Positions 1 to 8,087 of a stretch of DNA of 58,705 nucleotides are shown here, piece by piece. Source of the stretch: Verrucomicrobiota bacterium. GTDB lineage: Bacteria; Verrucomicrobiota; Verrucomicrobiia; Limisphaerales; UBA11358. Position 1 is the stretch's first letter; the number at the start of each line of letters is the position of its first letter. The notes under the pieces were generated by a model, which saw only the letters and a program-made list of their open reading frames with translations, searched no databases and was not told the DNA's origin. Position numbers and translations under genes: made by a program. The stretch covers positions 1 through 58,705 of the forward strand of contig JAGWMQ010000006.1 of the NCBI GenBank assembly GCA_028873125.1, written 5' to 3'.

Positions 1-71
1 CCGATTCAAACGCCCCGGACAATTTTGGAGTTGCGTCGGCGATGAAGGCTTGATGTGTCTGGAAACCTTCT

Positions 72-145
72 GGCGCAATCGCCGTTGGCATTTGCTATTT
101 CCTCATATCCTTCATGGAGACCCCCACAGAAATTGATATGCGCCC
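72..145 (+). repeat. Dispersed repeat, copy A
   Basis: This stretch aligns with the reverse complement of 34114-34188. Both contain GGCGCAA, then GGCAT, then ATCCTTCATGG, GACCCCC and GCGCCC in the same order and spacing. It lies just outside the decayed IS and before the first small ORF. No protein function is supported, although it is translatable in part. It may be a piece of an old mobile element or a family of intergenic repeats. Confidence 0.55.
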
Positions 146-208
146 GGCGGGAAAAGATTTCCGAGATTTGTCGTGGTTATGCGTGGAACTCTGTTACCTT
201 GTTCGTCC

Positions 209-442
209 ATGATCATACTTATCGAAAAGGACGAAACCATCGAATATCTGACCGCTGCCGGGCAATGGACGAAGAACCCTCGCGATGGGGTGCGCTTCGC
301 GGCAACTGCCGTTGCACTCCAGGCCGCCAAACGCGAACCCGTCGGCAAGTTCAACATCGTCTGCTATATCCCCGAGACGAATCAGTTCATCAACATGGAT
401 CACGGCCGAGGCAGGGGAATGCCGGCCGTCAGCGTGGGGTAG
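209..442 (+). CDS. Small hypothetical protein (77 aa)
   Basis: This ORF of 77 codons starts MIILIEKDETIEYL and has ordinary amino-acid composition and codon use for this genome, unlike the arginine-rich shadow ORFs around it. A longer in-frame start at 173 exists, but the ATG at 209 gives the natural-looking protein. No ribosome binding site is obvious. I do not recognise a family. The N-terminal half looks like a small beta-strand/helix domain and the C-terminus is glycine- and arginine-rich. It stands alone, followed by the decayed IS. It may be a real small gene or the surviving end of a larger one. Confidence 0.4.
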   Translation: MIILIEKDETIEYLTAAGQWTKNPRDGVRFAATAVALQAAKREPVGKFNIVCYIPETNQFINMDHGRGRGMPAVSVG

Positions 443-468
443 AAGCCGGCCGCGGCGCGGGCGCCTTG

Positions 469-1071
469 CACGGCTGATTCATCTGGAGTGTGAGGGGGCC
501 GATCGCTGGGCGGGGATGAAAATTGGCTGAACACCTTTCACTCCACGCCGCAAGCTCGCCTCATGGTTTTGGCCAATGCGCGGATCGAAAGCGATGTCCT
601 GGATCGGATCAGCGTTCGCCTTCTGCGCGAACCGCGTCCCCAGGCGCGCCGGCGTTTGCGTCAGGCTCGTCTGCCGGAGGAACTGGCCGGCTACGAAGCC
701 GAGCTGGCCGGCCCGTGTCCGTTCCGCGCGCCGGCCCTGGAAAGCCTGCTGGGTCGAATCGGCGTGCTGCCCGATTCCCGCCGCGGCCACGGGTGCGTCC
801 TTGGCAACGGTTTGTCCTGGCCTGCGCGACGGTCTGCACGTTGATGGGCGCCCGCGGTTATCGCGCTTTTGAAAACACCTGCAAGCGGTTCACTCCGCGC
901 CTGCTCGCCCAGCAGGGTTTCCCCCTCGGGGCGGCTGGAAGAAGGCACACGGACGGTTTGAGCGGCGGCGTTTGGCGCAGGCTGCCCCCACCCCCAGGAC
1001 GTCGGCTTGTGCGGCTGCTGGCAGGTCCTGGTCCTCGAGCGCTATTCCCAAAACCAGATGAAACAGCCGTG
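469..1071 (+). mobile_element. Decayed ISAs1-like insertion sequence, copy 1
   Basis: The ends carry an imperfect terminal inverted repeat: CACGGCTGATTCATCTGG at 469-486 and its complement at 1054-1071, with 17 of 18 bases matching. Inside, shifted reading frames encode pieces resembling the N-terminus of ISAs1/H-repeat transposases: ALESLLGRIGVLPDSRRG around 734-787, then after a frameshift a stretch with LMGARGYRAFEN and RLLAQQGF at about 840-925. There is no catalytic DDE domain and no intact ORF, so the element is dead. Bases 711-1069 are about 90 percent identical by eye to 35090-35454 on the other strand. The family assignment rests on remembered N-terminal motifs. Confidence 0.6.
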
Positions 1072-1099
1072 GGCGCCTTGAAGTTTGCAAAAACCGCGC

Positions 1100-1127
1100 T
1101 TGCGTCCGGCAAGGATTTGACTATGCT
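1100..1127 (+). promoter_or_regulatory. Candidate sigma-70 promoter for efp
   Basis: TTGCGT (1100-1105) and TATGCT (1122-1127) are separated by 16 bases, about 50 bases before the efp start. The match is moderate and based on eye inspection only. Confidence 0.3.
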
Positions 1128-1179
1128 GTCCTGCTCGCCTCTGGCGGGAAACAACACATCAACGACTGATTTTTGAATT

Positions 1180-1737
1180 ATGGCGACAGCAAACGACCTC
1201 CGCCGCGGCATGGCCATCAATTACAACGGCGACATCGCCGTGGTGCTGGACATGCAGCACCGCACGCCGGGCAATCTGCGTGCTTTCGTTCAGGCCACCC
1301 TGCGCAGCATCCGCACCGGCAAATCGTCCGACGTGCGCTTCAGCTCCACTGAACGCATCGAGCCGGTCCCGATGATCACCAAGAAAATGGAGTTCAGCTA
1401 CAAGGACGGCGCCGATTACGTGTTCACCGACCCGGAAACCTACGAAACGGTCACGCTCACCCCGGAACTGATCGGCGAAGGGAAGAATTTCCTGGTGGAA
1501 AACGGCACCGTGACGGTGACGTTTGTCGAGGAAAAGGCGGTAAGTGTCGAATTGCCGCCGAGCGTGGCGCTGACGGTATCCGACGCGCCCGAGGGCGTCC
1601 GCGGAGACTCCTCGTCCAACGTGCAAAAGCCGGTGACCCTCGAAACGGGCATCACCGTGCAGGCGCCGCTGTTCATCAAGACCGGCGAGAAAATCAAGGT
1701 GGACACCCGCACCGGCAAGTACATGGAACGGGCTTGA
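1180..1737 (+). CDS. efp: Elongation factor P with Asn at the tip position
   Basis: Translation elongation factor P (185 aa) binds between the ribosomal P and E sites and relieves stalling at consecutive prolines. Length and the three-domain layout are normal: an N-terminal KOW-like domain to about residue 65, then two OB folds ending in the conserved GEKIKVDTRTGKYMERA. The loop that reaches the peptidyl-transferase centre reads TPGNLRAF, so Asn32 stands where E. coli has the modified Lys34 and other bacteria have rhamnosylated Arg. No EF-P modification gene lies in the window. It is followed by about 120 bases without features, then the 3' end of ftsK on the other strand. Confidence 0.95.
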   Translation: MATANDLRRGMAINYNGDIAVVLDMQHRTPGNLRAFVQATLRSIRTGKSSDVRFSSTERIEPVPMITKKMEFSYKDGADYVFTDPETYETVTLTPELIGEGKNFLVENGTVTVTFVEEKAVSVELPPSVALTVSDAPEGVRGDSSSNVQKPVTLETGITVQAPLFIKTGEKIKVDTRTGKYMERA

Positions 1738-1859
1738 GAAGCGGGAAGACGGGAGGGCGGTTGCAGTGGCCGGACCAGTGTCCCGGATGTTGACTCCAGC
1801 GAAGCCCTTGTCGCCTGTCAGTAATAAAAAGTCTTGACCCTGCTCGAATCGGCCCGCCC

Positions 1860-4502
1860 TTACACGGCCTCCTGCCCCCCGCCGTCCGCCCCGCCGCCGT
1901 CCAGGTCAATCAAAATGTCGCGTGGTTCGGCGCCCTTGCTGGGACCGACGATGCCGCGGTTTTCCAGTTCGTCCATGATGCGCGCGGCGCGGGTGTAGCC
2001 GAGGCGCAACCGCCGTTGCAGCAACGAGACGCTGGCCTTCTGTTCGCTGCGGATGACTTCGATGCACTGCTGGATGAGTTCCTCGTCCTCGTCAATGCCG
2101 GTTTCATTTTCAAAGCTGCCGGCGGGCTTGGAGAGTTGCTGGTGGATTTCCATTTCGTAGCTGGGCTTGGCCTGCTTGGCGATGAAGCCGACGATGTTCT
2201 GGATTTCCTGGTCGGTGATGAGCGCCCCTTGCGCCCGGATCAGCTTGGCCGAGCCGGGCGGCAGATACAGCATGTCGCCCTTGCCGAGCAGCTTGTCGGC
2301 GCCCATGGCGTCGAGGATGGTGCGCGAATCCACCTTGGCGGCCACCTGGAAGGCGATGCGCGCCGGGATGTTGGCCTTGATGATGCCGGTGATGACGTCC
2401 ACGCTGGGGCGCTGGGTGGCGACGATGCAATGGATGCCCGCGGCGCGCGCCATTTGCGTGATGCGCGCAATGGCCATTTCCACGTCGGCGGGCGCCACCA
2501 GCATCAGGTCCGCCAGTTCGTCAATGATGACCACGATGTAGGACAGTTTCTCGGGTATGACAATGTCCTCCTCGCGCGGCACGACGATTTCCTCGTCCAC
2601 CTCCACGGCGAATCCCTCGGCGCCCGGCTCGACCTTTTCCTTCCTGGCCTTGAGCGGCAATTCGGGTTCCGGTTCGGGCAGCGGCTTGTTTTTCGGGCGC
2701 GAATTGAAGGAACCGATGTTGCGGACGCCCACGCGCGCGAAAATCTGGTAGCGTTTTTCCATCTCGTTCATCACCCAGCGCAGCGCCAGGACGACCTTCT
2801 TGGGGTCGGTGACGACGGGCACGACCAGGTGCGGCAGGGAATTGTAATGCTGCAATTCGACGACCTTCGGGTCAATCATCACGAAGCGCAACTGGTCGGG
2901 CGAGAAGCGGTAGAGCAGCGAGGTGATGATGGAATTGATGCAGACCGACTTGCCCGAGCCGGTGCTACCGGCGATGAGCAGGTGGGGCATGTCGGAGAGA
3001 TCGGCGACGATCGGGTGGCCGTAAACGTCCTTGCCCAGGGCGATGGGAATCCTGGCCTTGGTGTTGCGCCATTCGTCAGACTCGAACAAGTCGCGCACGA
3101 TGACCTTGGTCTTGACCGGGTTGGGCACTTCGACGCCGACGGAACTTTTGCCGGGCACGGGGGCCAGGATGTGGATGCGCTCGGCCTTGAGCGCGGCGGC
3201 GATATTGTTGTTGAGGGCGGCGATCTTCTCCAGCTTCACGCCCGGCGCCGGATGGAGTTCGTAGCGGGTGATGGTCGGGCCTTTGGTGATGTCGCCCAAC
3301 GCCACCTCGATGTCGAACTGCGCGAGCGTCTGTTGCATGAGCCGCGCGTTGGCCATGAGCTCCTCCTTCGATTCGGTGGGCTTGGCGCTCGTGTCGGGGT
3401 ATTGCAGAAAATCCAGCGGCGGCAACTGGTAGTTGCCGATGAGCGGCGTCGAGGCGACGGTGATGGGCTTGGGCTTTTTCGCCTTGGGCCGGGCCGTGGG
3501 AAGGCCGGTGATTTTAATCTCCGGTTCGGGTTTTTCTTCCGCGGCTTTTTCCGAAGGCGGTTTTTCGGTGGCGGGCGTTGGCGCCTTGGGCTCGGGCGGA
3601 GCCGCGGCCTCGGATTTTTTGCCGAGGATGTCCTCGGTCGTGGCGGCGGCCACTTCGCGCGCCGGAATCACCTCGCCCTCCTCGGCGGGCGCAGGCTCCT
3701 TGGTCGCGCCGCCCGGCAGGGTGGTTTTTCTGAAGCGTCCCGCCGGCCGGGATTGCGGCACGCTCAGATCGCGCACGGTCGGCTCGGGGACGGGCTGCAA
3801 ATCGGCGCCCAGGCCCGAGCGGGCGACTTGCTCCTGAAGCTGCTGGGCCTGCTTTTCCAGTTCGCGCGCGCGGCGTTCCAGGACGGTGTCCCCCGATTTC
3901 ACGGGCTGGACCGCGCGTTCGCCCCACCAGCGGCTCAGCCAGTCGCCGAGTTGGAAATTGGTCAGGAAGAGCGCGCTGATGAAGCAGAGCGCCAGGTAAA
4001 CAATGGTCGCGCCGACGCCGCCCAGCACCCAGAATCCCCAGTCGTAGCCGAACAATTTGGAGTCAAAAAGCGTCCGGCCCAGCCAGCCGCCGGCCGCCGG
4101 CGCATCCAGATGTGCGCGCAGCGATTTGAGCGGACCGTCCAGCATGTCCAGCAGCCCGGTCAGCGAGAGCAAGAGGACCACGGCCCAGGCGGAGGACCAG
4201 AGCCGCCGCTCGCGCAGATGCGCCCAAAAGTTGAAGAGATACCCCAGTCCGAAGGCCCCGATGACCCACGGCAGCGCGTAGGCGCCGATGCCGAAGACAA
4301 AAAAGGAGGCGTAGGCGGCGCGCGCGCCCCACGGCCCAATCCAGTTGTGCACCGCCGGGTTGGGCGGGGTGTGGAGAAACGCCAGGTCCTGGCGGTCAAA
4401 GGAAAGTTGGGCGACCAGCAACAGCAAGGCGACGGCCAGCAAGGCGATGCCGACGACGTCGGCCAAGGCGGAGCGGGAATTTGATGCCATCCTGCGTGAC
4501 AT
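1860..4502 (-). CDS. ftsK: DNA translocase FtsK
   Basis: FtsK/SpoIIIE DNA translocase (880 aa) pumps DNA through the division septum and aids chromosome dimer resolution. About four membrane segments lie in residues 10-185. A coiled-coil and Pro/Glu/Lys-rich linker follows to about residue 360. The motor has Walker A GSTGSGKS near residue 511 and Walker B IIDELADL near 659, with the conserved ATQRPSVDVITG stretch after it. The last 65 residues form the winged-helix gamma domain (ASVSLLQRRLRLGYTRAA). I start at the ATG at 4502, with 4490 as a close alternative. The open frame runs further upstream, but that part overlaps the divergent LysM gene and looks non-coding. Confidence 0.95.
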   Translation of the reverse strand: MSRRMASNSRSALADVVGIALLAVALLLLVAQLSFDRQDLAFLHTPPNPAVHNWIGPWGARAAYASFFVFGIGAYALPWVIGAFGLGYLFNFWAHLRERRLWSSAWAVVLLLSLTGLLDMLDGPLKSLRAHLDAPAAGGWLGRTLFDSKLFGYDWGFWVLGGVGATIVYLALCFISALFLTNFQLGDWLSRWWGERAVQPVKSGDTVLERRARELEKQAQQLQEQVARSGLGADLQPVPEPTVRDLSVPQSRPAGRFRKTTLPGGATKEPAPAEEGEVIPAREVAAATTEDILGKKSEAAAPPEPKAPTPATEKPPSEKAAEEKPEPEIKITGLPTARPKAKKPKPITVASTPLIGNYQLPPLDFLQYPDTSAKPTESKEELMANARLMQQTLAQFDIEVALGDITKGPTITRYELHPAPGVKLEKIAALNNNIAAALKAERIHILAPVPGKSSVGVEVPNPVKTKVIVRDLFESDEWRNTKARIPIALGKDVYGHPIVADLSDMPHLLIAGSTGSGKSVCINSIITSLLYRFSPDQLRFVMIDPKVVELQHYNSLPHLVVPVVTDPKKVVLALRWVMNEMEKRYQIFARVGVRNIGSFNSRPKNKPLPEPEPELPLKARKEKVEPGAEGFAVEVDEEIVVPREEDIVIPEKLSYIVVIIDELADLMLVAPADVEMAIARITQMARAAGIHCIVATQRPSVDVITGIIKANIPARIAFQVAAKVDSRTILDAMGADKLLGKGDMLYLPPGSAKLIRAQGALITDQEIQNIVGFIAKQAKPSYEMEIHQQLSKPAGSFENETGIDEDEELIQQCIEVIRSEQKASVSLLQRRLRLGYTRAARIMDELENRGIVGPSKGAEPRDILIDLDGGGADGGGQEAV

Positions 4503-4610
4503 GCCGGCAACGTAACAATTCGGCGCGGCGGTTTCAAAGTTGAAATTGGGCTGTTGGGAATCCGGCCGCAACCGGCTTGACGCCGGCGGGCGGCGGCTTA
4601 TTTTCATCGC

Positions 4611-5201
4611 ATGAAGATTTTTTTGCCCTGCTTTCTGGTTCTGGCCTTCGCGGTCTGCGCGGCACACGGCCAGCCGTCGGCCACGCAGGATCAGATTGAC
4701 CAGATCAACGGCCAAATCCAGAACCTGCTGGACGCGCAGGCGGCCCAAGCCAAGCGCCTGGACACCTTGGAGAGGGAAATCAACGACTTGCGCGACAAAG
4801 TCAACCAGCCGGCCCCAAACAATTACGCCAGCACCGACGATTTGAAAGCGCTGGCCCAGCAGGTTCAGGAAATTGACCGCAAACGGCAGGACGACAATGA
4901 CCGGATTTTGAAGGAACTGCAGCACCTGGAAAAAACGCTGGCCGCGCCGCCGGTGAGCCGTGCGCCGCCGGAGATTTCCACGGCGCCGCTCGCGGACAAT
5001 GCTTCAACTCCCGGCGGCAAACAGAACGGCTATTATTACGAGGTCAAGAGCGGTGACACGCTGTCGGCCATCGCCCGGGCCTATCGCGACCAGATGCACC
5101 TCAAGGTGACGGTGGCGGACATCTTGAAGGCCAATCCGAAACTGGACGCCAAGAGCCTGAAGGTGGGACAGAAGATTTTCGTTCCCGCCACGACGCCATG
5201 A
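4611..5201 (+). CDS. Secreted coiled-coil protein with C-terminal LysM domain
   Basis: The protein of 196 aa has a signal peptide of about 20 residues (cleavage near AAHGQ). A heptad-rich coiled coil spans roughly residues 25-110, a short Ala/Pro linker follows, and a LysM peptidoglycan-binding domain fills residues 140-194 (VKSGDTLSAIARAY, then LKANPKLDAKSLKVGQKI). It probably acts in the periplasm bound to the cell wall. It is divergent from ftsK, with 108 bases between the starts, and its stop codon directly abuts the convergent uppP stop. That fits a cell-envelope group, but the specific role is unknown. Confidence 0.85.
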   Translation: MKIFLPCFLVLAFAVCAAHGQPSATQDQIDQINGQIQNLLDAQAAQAKRLDTLEREINDLRDKVNQPAPNNYASTDDLKALAQQVQEIDRKRQDDNDRILKELQHLEKTLAAPPVSRAPPEISTAPLADNASTPGGKQNGYYYEVKSGDTLSAIARAYRDQMHLKVTVADILKANPKLDAKSLKVGQKIFVPATTP

Positions 5202-6062
5202 TCAATGCGGAAAGGCGGCGTGAACGGCCAGCACCCCCGCCGCCGCCGCCAGGCAGTAGTAGCCGAACCATTTCCATTTCCCGCCTTCCAGCCAGCGCGA
5301 GAGCCATTTCAGGGCCAGCACCCCGGCGAGAAAACTGAACACCATGCCGACCAGACTCGGCGCGAACAGGTGCCACGTGGAAACCTGGCCGCTCAACGGG
5401 TGGTTTTTGATCAGGCGCCAAGCTTCCTTGGCAATCGCCGCCGGCGTCAACACCACCGCCAGCGCGAAGCTGAACTCCTCCAGTTTCACCTTGGGAAGGC
5501 CGCACAGCAGGCCGGTGGAAATGGTCGCGCCCGAGCGCGAGAACCCGCGAAAGGGGATGCAGAAGCCCTGCACCAGGCCGATCCAACAGGCGTGCGCGGG
5601 CTGGACCTCCGACTCGCGCGGTGATTTGTCCTCGCGCCAGCCGGCGTAAATGATCAGCACTCCCACCACCGCCAGCGATGCCGCCATCAGGGGCAGGTTG
5701 GAGAACAAATCCTCGATCTGCGCGTGCGGCCGGCCGCGCATAAACACCTTCTCGATGACTTCCATCAGACCCAGCCCCACGATGCCGGTGCAGAACGTCG
5801 CCACGACGATCTGGAGGACAAACCACTGGAGCTTGCCCGGCACGGAAAAATAATCGCGCTTCCAGCCGCGCCAGAAATAAACGATGACCGCGAACATGGT
5901 GCCGGTGTGCAGCATGACCAGCAGCATCGTCATTTGGGGATTCGAGGGATTCAGCCCCATGAGTTTTTCGACGACGATGACGTGCGCCGAGCTTGAAACC
6001 GGCAGCAACTCGCACGCGCCCTGCACCAGGGCCAGGACGAGGATTTGAAAATAATTCAGCAT
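5202..6062 (-). CDS. uppP: Undecaprenyl-diphosphatase UppP (BacA)
   Basis: This integral membrane phosphatase (286 aa) recycles undecaprenyl diphosphate to the monophosphate carrier used for peptidoglycan and O-antigen synthesis, and confers bacitracin resistance in other bacteria. Motif 1 is LLPVSSSAH with the preceding QGACE (residues about 14-27). Motif 2 is RGFSRSGATIS (about residue 173), where E. coli has PGFSRSG, so Pro is replaced by Arg. Several hydrophobic helices fill the rest. It is convergent with the LysM gene with no intergenic base, and no terminator is visible between them. Confidence 0.93.
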   Translation of the reverse strand: MLNYFQILVLALVQGACELLPVSSSAHVIVVEKLMGLNPSNPQMTMLLVMLHTGTMFAVIVYFWRGWKRDYFSVPGKLQWFVLQIVVATFCTGIVGLGLMEVIEKVFMRGRPHAQIEDLFSNLPLMAASLAVVGVLIIYAGWREDKSPRESEVQPAHACWIGLVQGFCIPFRGFSRSGATISTGLLCGLPKVKLEEFSFALAVVLTPAAIAKEAWRLIKNHPLSGQVSTWHLFAPSLVGMVFSFLAGVLALKWLSRWLEGGKWKWFGYYCLAAAAGVLAVHAAFPH

Positions 6063-6200
6063 GACGGCGCCTGCTCCGCCGCGCGGTTCGGAGTGAAAAC
6101 AGCCCTCCGGCGCGGCATGGCGCGTGGTTAGACATCAAATCCGCGCCGTTGGCAAGGAAGAAGTGCCGAACGACCCGGCGGGAACGGCCTCCGGAGAATC

Positions 6201-6237
6201 TGGCCTAAAAATGCTTGCCAGTTCGTCTTATCTTTGA
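6201..6237 (+). promoter_or_regulatory. Candidate ECF-type promoter 1
   Basis: TGGCCT at 6201 is followed at an offset of 23 bases by CGTC at 6224, within the box TTCGTCTTATCTTTGA (6222-6237). The same arrangement recurs at 6421-6457. The box lies 38 bases before the ATG at 6276. TGTC/CGTC-type elements are typical of ECF sigma promoters, and an ECF42-type sigma gene ends this cluster. The link is inference. Confidence 0.35.
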
Positions 6238-6275
6238 GAAAAGAAAAAATCACCCACGGCAAGCGAGGCAAAACC

Positions 6276-6419
6276 ATGGAGACAGCCGGAAAAACGTCGG
6301 CGGCCGGCCCGGACAAGTTCGGACTCCCGGGGACAAACCCGGGCACGGGAAAAATTCTGCGGTGGATGGTCCGGCTGGAACCGCGCGCCATGGGGCCCAT
6401 CAATTCGAAGGCAAAATAA
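6276..6419 (+). CDS. Possible small protein (47 aa)
   Basis: A 47-codon ORF starts METAGKTSAAGPDKFG and ends INSKAK. It has a GAGG ribosome binding site 8 bases before the ATG and a candidate ECF promoter 38 bases upstream, placed like the one before the next gene. It is basic and has no signal peptide or membrane segment. I do not recognise a family. A longer TTG start at 6234 is possible but falls at the predicted transcription start. Confidence 0.35.
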   Translation: METAGKTSAAGPDKFGLPGTNPGTGKILRWMVRLEPRAMGPINSKAK

Positions 6420-6420
6420 A

Positions 6421-6457
6421 TGTCCCGAACGGCGCCGGCCGTTCGTCGTATTGTTGA
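6421..6457 (+). promoter_or_regulatory. Candidate ECF-type promoter 2
   Basis: TGTCCC at 6421 and CGTC at 6444 have the same 23-base offset as promoter 1. The box TTCGTCGTATTGTTGA (6442-6457) matches the first box at 13 of 16 positions. It lies 43 bases before the ATG of the YCII/DGPF gene and could drive the whole cluster through the ECF sigma gene. Confidence 0.4.
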
Positions 6458-6500
6458 AGGATCGAAAACATCAACCATCAACCGAAAGGAAAAGAAAGTT

Positions 6501-6911
6501 ATGAACGCACAAACGAACAACAAATACATGCTGATCTTTCGCGGCACCGACTGGCACAACCGCCTTTCGCCCGAAGAGATGCAAAAGGTTGCCAGCGACT
6601 GGATGGCCTGGTTCAAGCGGCTGACAGAACAGGGCACGGCCATTGCCGGGAATCCACTGGAACGCGAGGGCAAAATCGTCTCCGGCAAAAACGGGGGGGT
6701 CGTGGCCGACGGACCGTTCGCCGAATCCAAGGAAGCCATCGGCGGCTATTTCCTGTTGAAAGTGGATTCCCTCGACGAAGCCGTGGCCATTGCCCAGCAA
6801 TGTCCGGGGTTGCCGCACGGCGCTCAGGTGGAAGTCCGGCCGGTCATGGAGCAATGTCCGCTGTCGGGCGGGGCTTTGCCCGAAACGCAACTGGCGGAAG
6901 CGGCCGCTTAA
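6501..6911 (+). CDS. YCII-related (DGPF domain) protein
   Basis: The protein of 136 aa belongs to the YCII-related/DGPF family of small ferredoxin-like-fold proteins. The hallmark DGPFAESKE lies at about residues 73-81, and the conserved GGYFLLKVDSLDEAVAIAQQCP follows in part. The chosen ATG has a good upstream AAGGAAAAGAAAG ribosome binding site. DGPF proteins are the classical companions of ECF42 sigma factors, and such a sigma gene closes this cluster at 12317. The exact biochemical role of the family is unknown. A candidate ECF promoter sits just upstream. Confidence 0.85.
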   Translation: MNAQTNNKYMLIFRGTDWHNRLSPEEMQKVASDWMAWFKRLTEQGTAIAGNPLEREGKIVSGKNGGVVADGPFAESKEAIGGYFLLKVDSLDEAVAIAQQCPGLPHGAQVEVRPVMEQCPLSGGALPETQLAEAAA

Positions 6912-7012
6912 GGACGCGGTTCAAAACGCAAACCTGCCCGCCGCCTGTGACGCGGGCGGCGGGCGGGAACGGAATGGACAAAATTACAAACCAGAAACGA
7001 AAGCCAAACATT

Positions 7013-7600
7013 ATGAATACCACCGCTCAGACCATGGATACTTTCCTGTCGCCTATCGAAAAACCGCGGGGGCTGATGCTGAAACTGGCGTATCATTTTA
7101 CGCGGAAGCAATTCGGCAAAGTGCTGACCCCGCTGAAAGTCCATTCCGCGCGGTTGCCGTCCGCGTTCGGCCTGTTTTACGCGAAGGTCGGCAAACTGGA
7201 TAAAAAGCTGACGCTGCCGCCGGAGACGGTTTTGCTCGTCCGCGAACAGGTGGCGCGGATCAACGTGTGTCTGTTCTGCATGGACATTGGCCGCGCGTTC
7301 ACGATCAAAGCGTCCATGAATCAAGCCAGATTCGACGCGCTGGAAAACTACCGCACGAGCAGTCTGTTTACCGAAGCCGAACGCGCCGCGTTGGATTACG
7401 TGACGGAGTTGACGAGAGAGAAAAAGGTCAACCCGGACACGTTTGCGCGGATGGCCCGCCATTATTCCGAACGTGAGATTTGCGAGATCGTCTGGCTGGC
7501 GGCCAGCGAACACATTTACAACATCACCAACCTCGGCCTGAACATCCACTCGGACATGCTCTGCGACCTTGGCCGAAAGCAGAAAACCAAATCCGTTTAA
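7013..7600 (+). CDS. Carboxymuconolactone decarboxylase / AhpD-like family protein
   Basis: This all-helical protein (195 aa) is of the carboxymuconolactone decarboxylase/AhpD superfamily. A CxxC pair (CLFC) lies in the motif VREQVARINVCLFCMD, which in AhpD relatives supplies peroxidatic cysteines, so a peroxide or redox role is likely. The helical C-terminal half (DALENY, AALDYVTELTRE, REICEIVWLAASEHIYN) fits the family. I chose the ATG at 7013; an in-frame ATG at 6974 is the alternative. It is the second gene of the ECF-linked cluster, about 100 bases after the YCII gene. Confidence 0.8.
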   Translation: MNTTAQTMDTFLSPIEKPRGLMLKLAYHFTRKQFGKVLTPLKVHSARLPSAFGLFYAKVGKLDKKLTLPPETVLLVREQVARINVCLFCMDIGRAFTIKASMNQARFDALENYRTSSLFTEAERAALDYVTELTREKKVNPDTFARMARHYSEREICEIVWLAASEHIYNITNLGLNIHSDMLCDLGRKQKTKSV

Positions 7601-7626
7601 CCAGCCAACCCAAATCGGATCAAACC

Positions 7627-8073
7627 ATGTCAACCAACGCCATTCGCCTTCACCGTGTGCTCCGGGCAACTCCGGAAAGAATTTATCGCGCATTTCTGGA
7701 CGCTGAGGCCATGACCAAATGGCTTCCGCCGAACGGATTCACCGGCAAGGTTCACCACTTGGACGCCAAAGCGGGCGGCACTTACAAAATGTCGTTCACG
7801 AATTTCACCACCGGCAAGAGCCATTCGTTCGGCGGAACCTTTCTCGAACTCGCGCCGCCCGAACGCATCCGCCACACCGACAAATTCGACGATCCGAATC
7901 TGCCCGGCGAAATGCAGACGACGATCACCTTAAAGAAGATTTCGTGCGGGACGGAATTGAACATCGTGCAGGAAGGCGTGCCCGCCGTGATTCCGGCCGA
8001 GGCGTGCTATCTCGGCTGGCAGGAATCGCTGACGCTGCTGGCGAAACTGGTGGAGGCGAAAATTCCTGATTAA
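7627..8073 (+). CDS. SRPBCC (AHSA1-like) family protein
   Basis: This protein of 148 aa belongs to the START/Bet v1-like SRPBCC superfamily, AHSA1 branch. It shows the family opening IRLHRVLRATPERIYRAFLDAE followed in part by KWLPPNGF, a central GGTYKMSF, the FGGTFLEL strand, and the C-terminal helix GWQESLTLLAKLVE. These proteins form a hydrophobic cavity and bind small ligands. They are frequent partners of ECF41/ECF42 sigma factors. It starts 26 bases after the preceding stop, in the same operon direction. Confidence 0.85.
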   Translation: MSTNAIRLHRVLRATPERIYRAFLDAEAMTKWLPPNGFTGKVHHLDAKAGGTYKMSFTNFTTGKSHSFGGTFLELAPPERIRHTDKFDDPNLPGEMQTTITLKKISCGTELNIVQEGVPAVIPAEACYLGWQESLTLLAKLVEAKIPD

Positions 8074-8087
8074 GGGCCGTTCTGTTG

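Noticed and set aside
523-1176. 217-aa ORF with transposase-like stretch taken as a gene
   Set aside because: Homology to transposase N-termini changes frame within it and the catalytic part is missing. It is treated as IS remnant instead.
2016-4484. 822-aa open frame on the plus strand opposite ftsK
   Set aside because: It is the antisense shadow of ftsK. It is rich in Gly, Arg, Asp and His with no domain, as expected from a high-GC gene read backwards.
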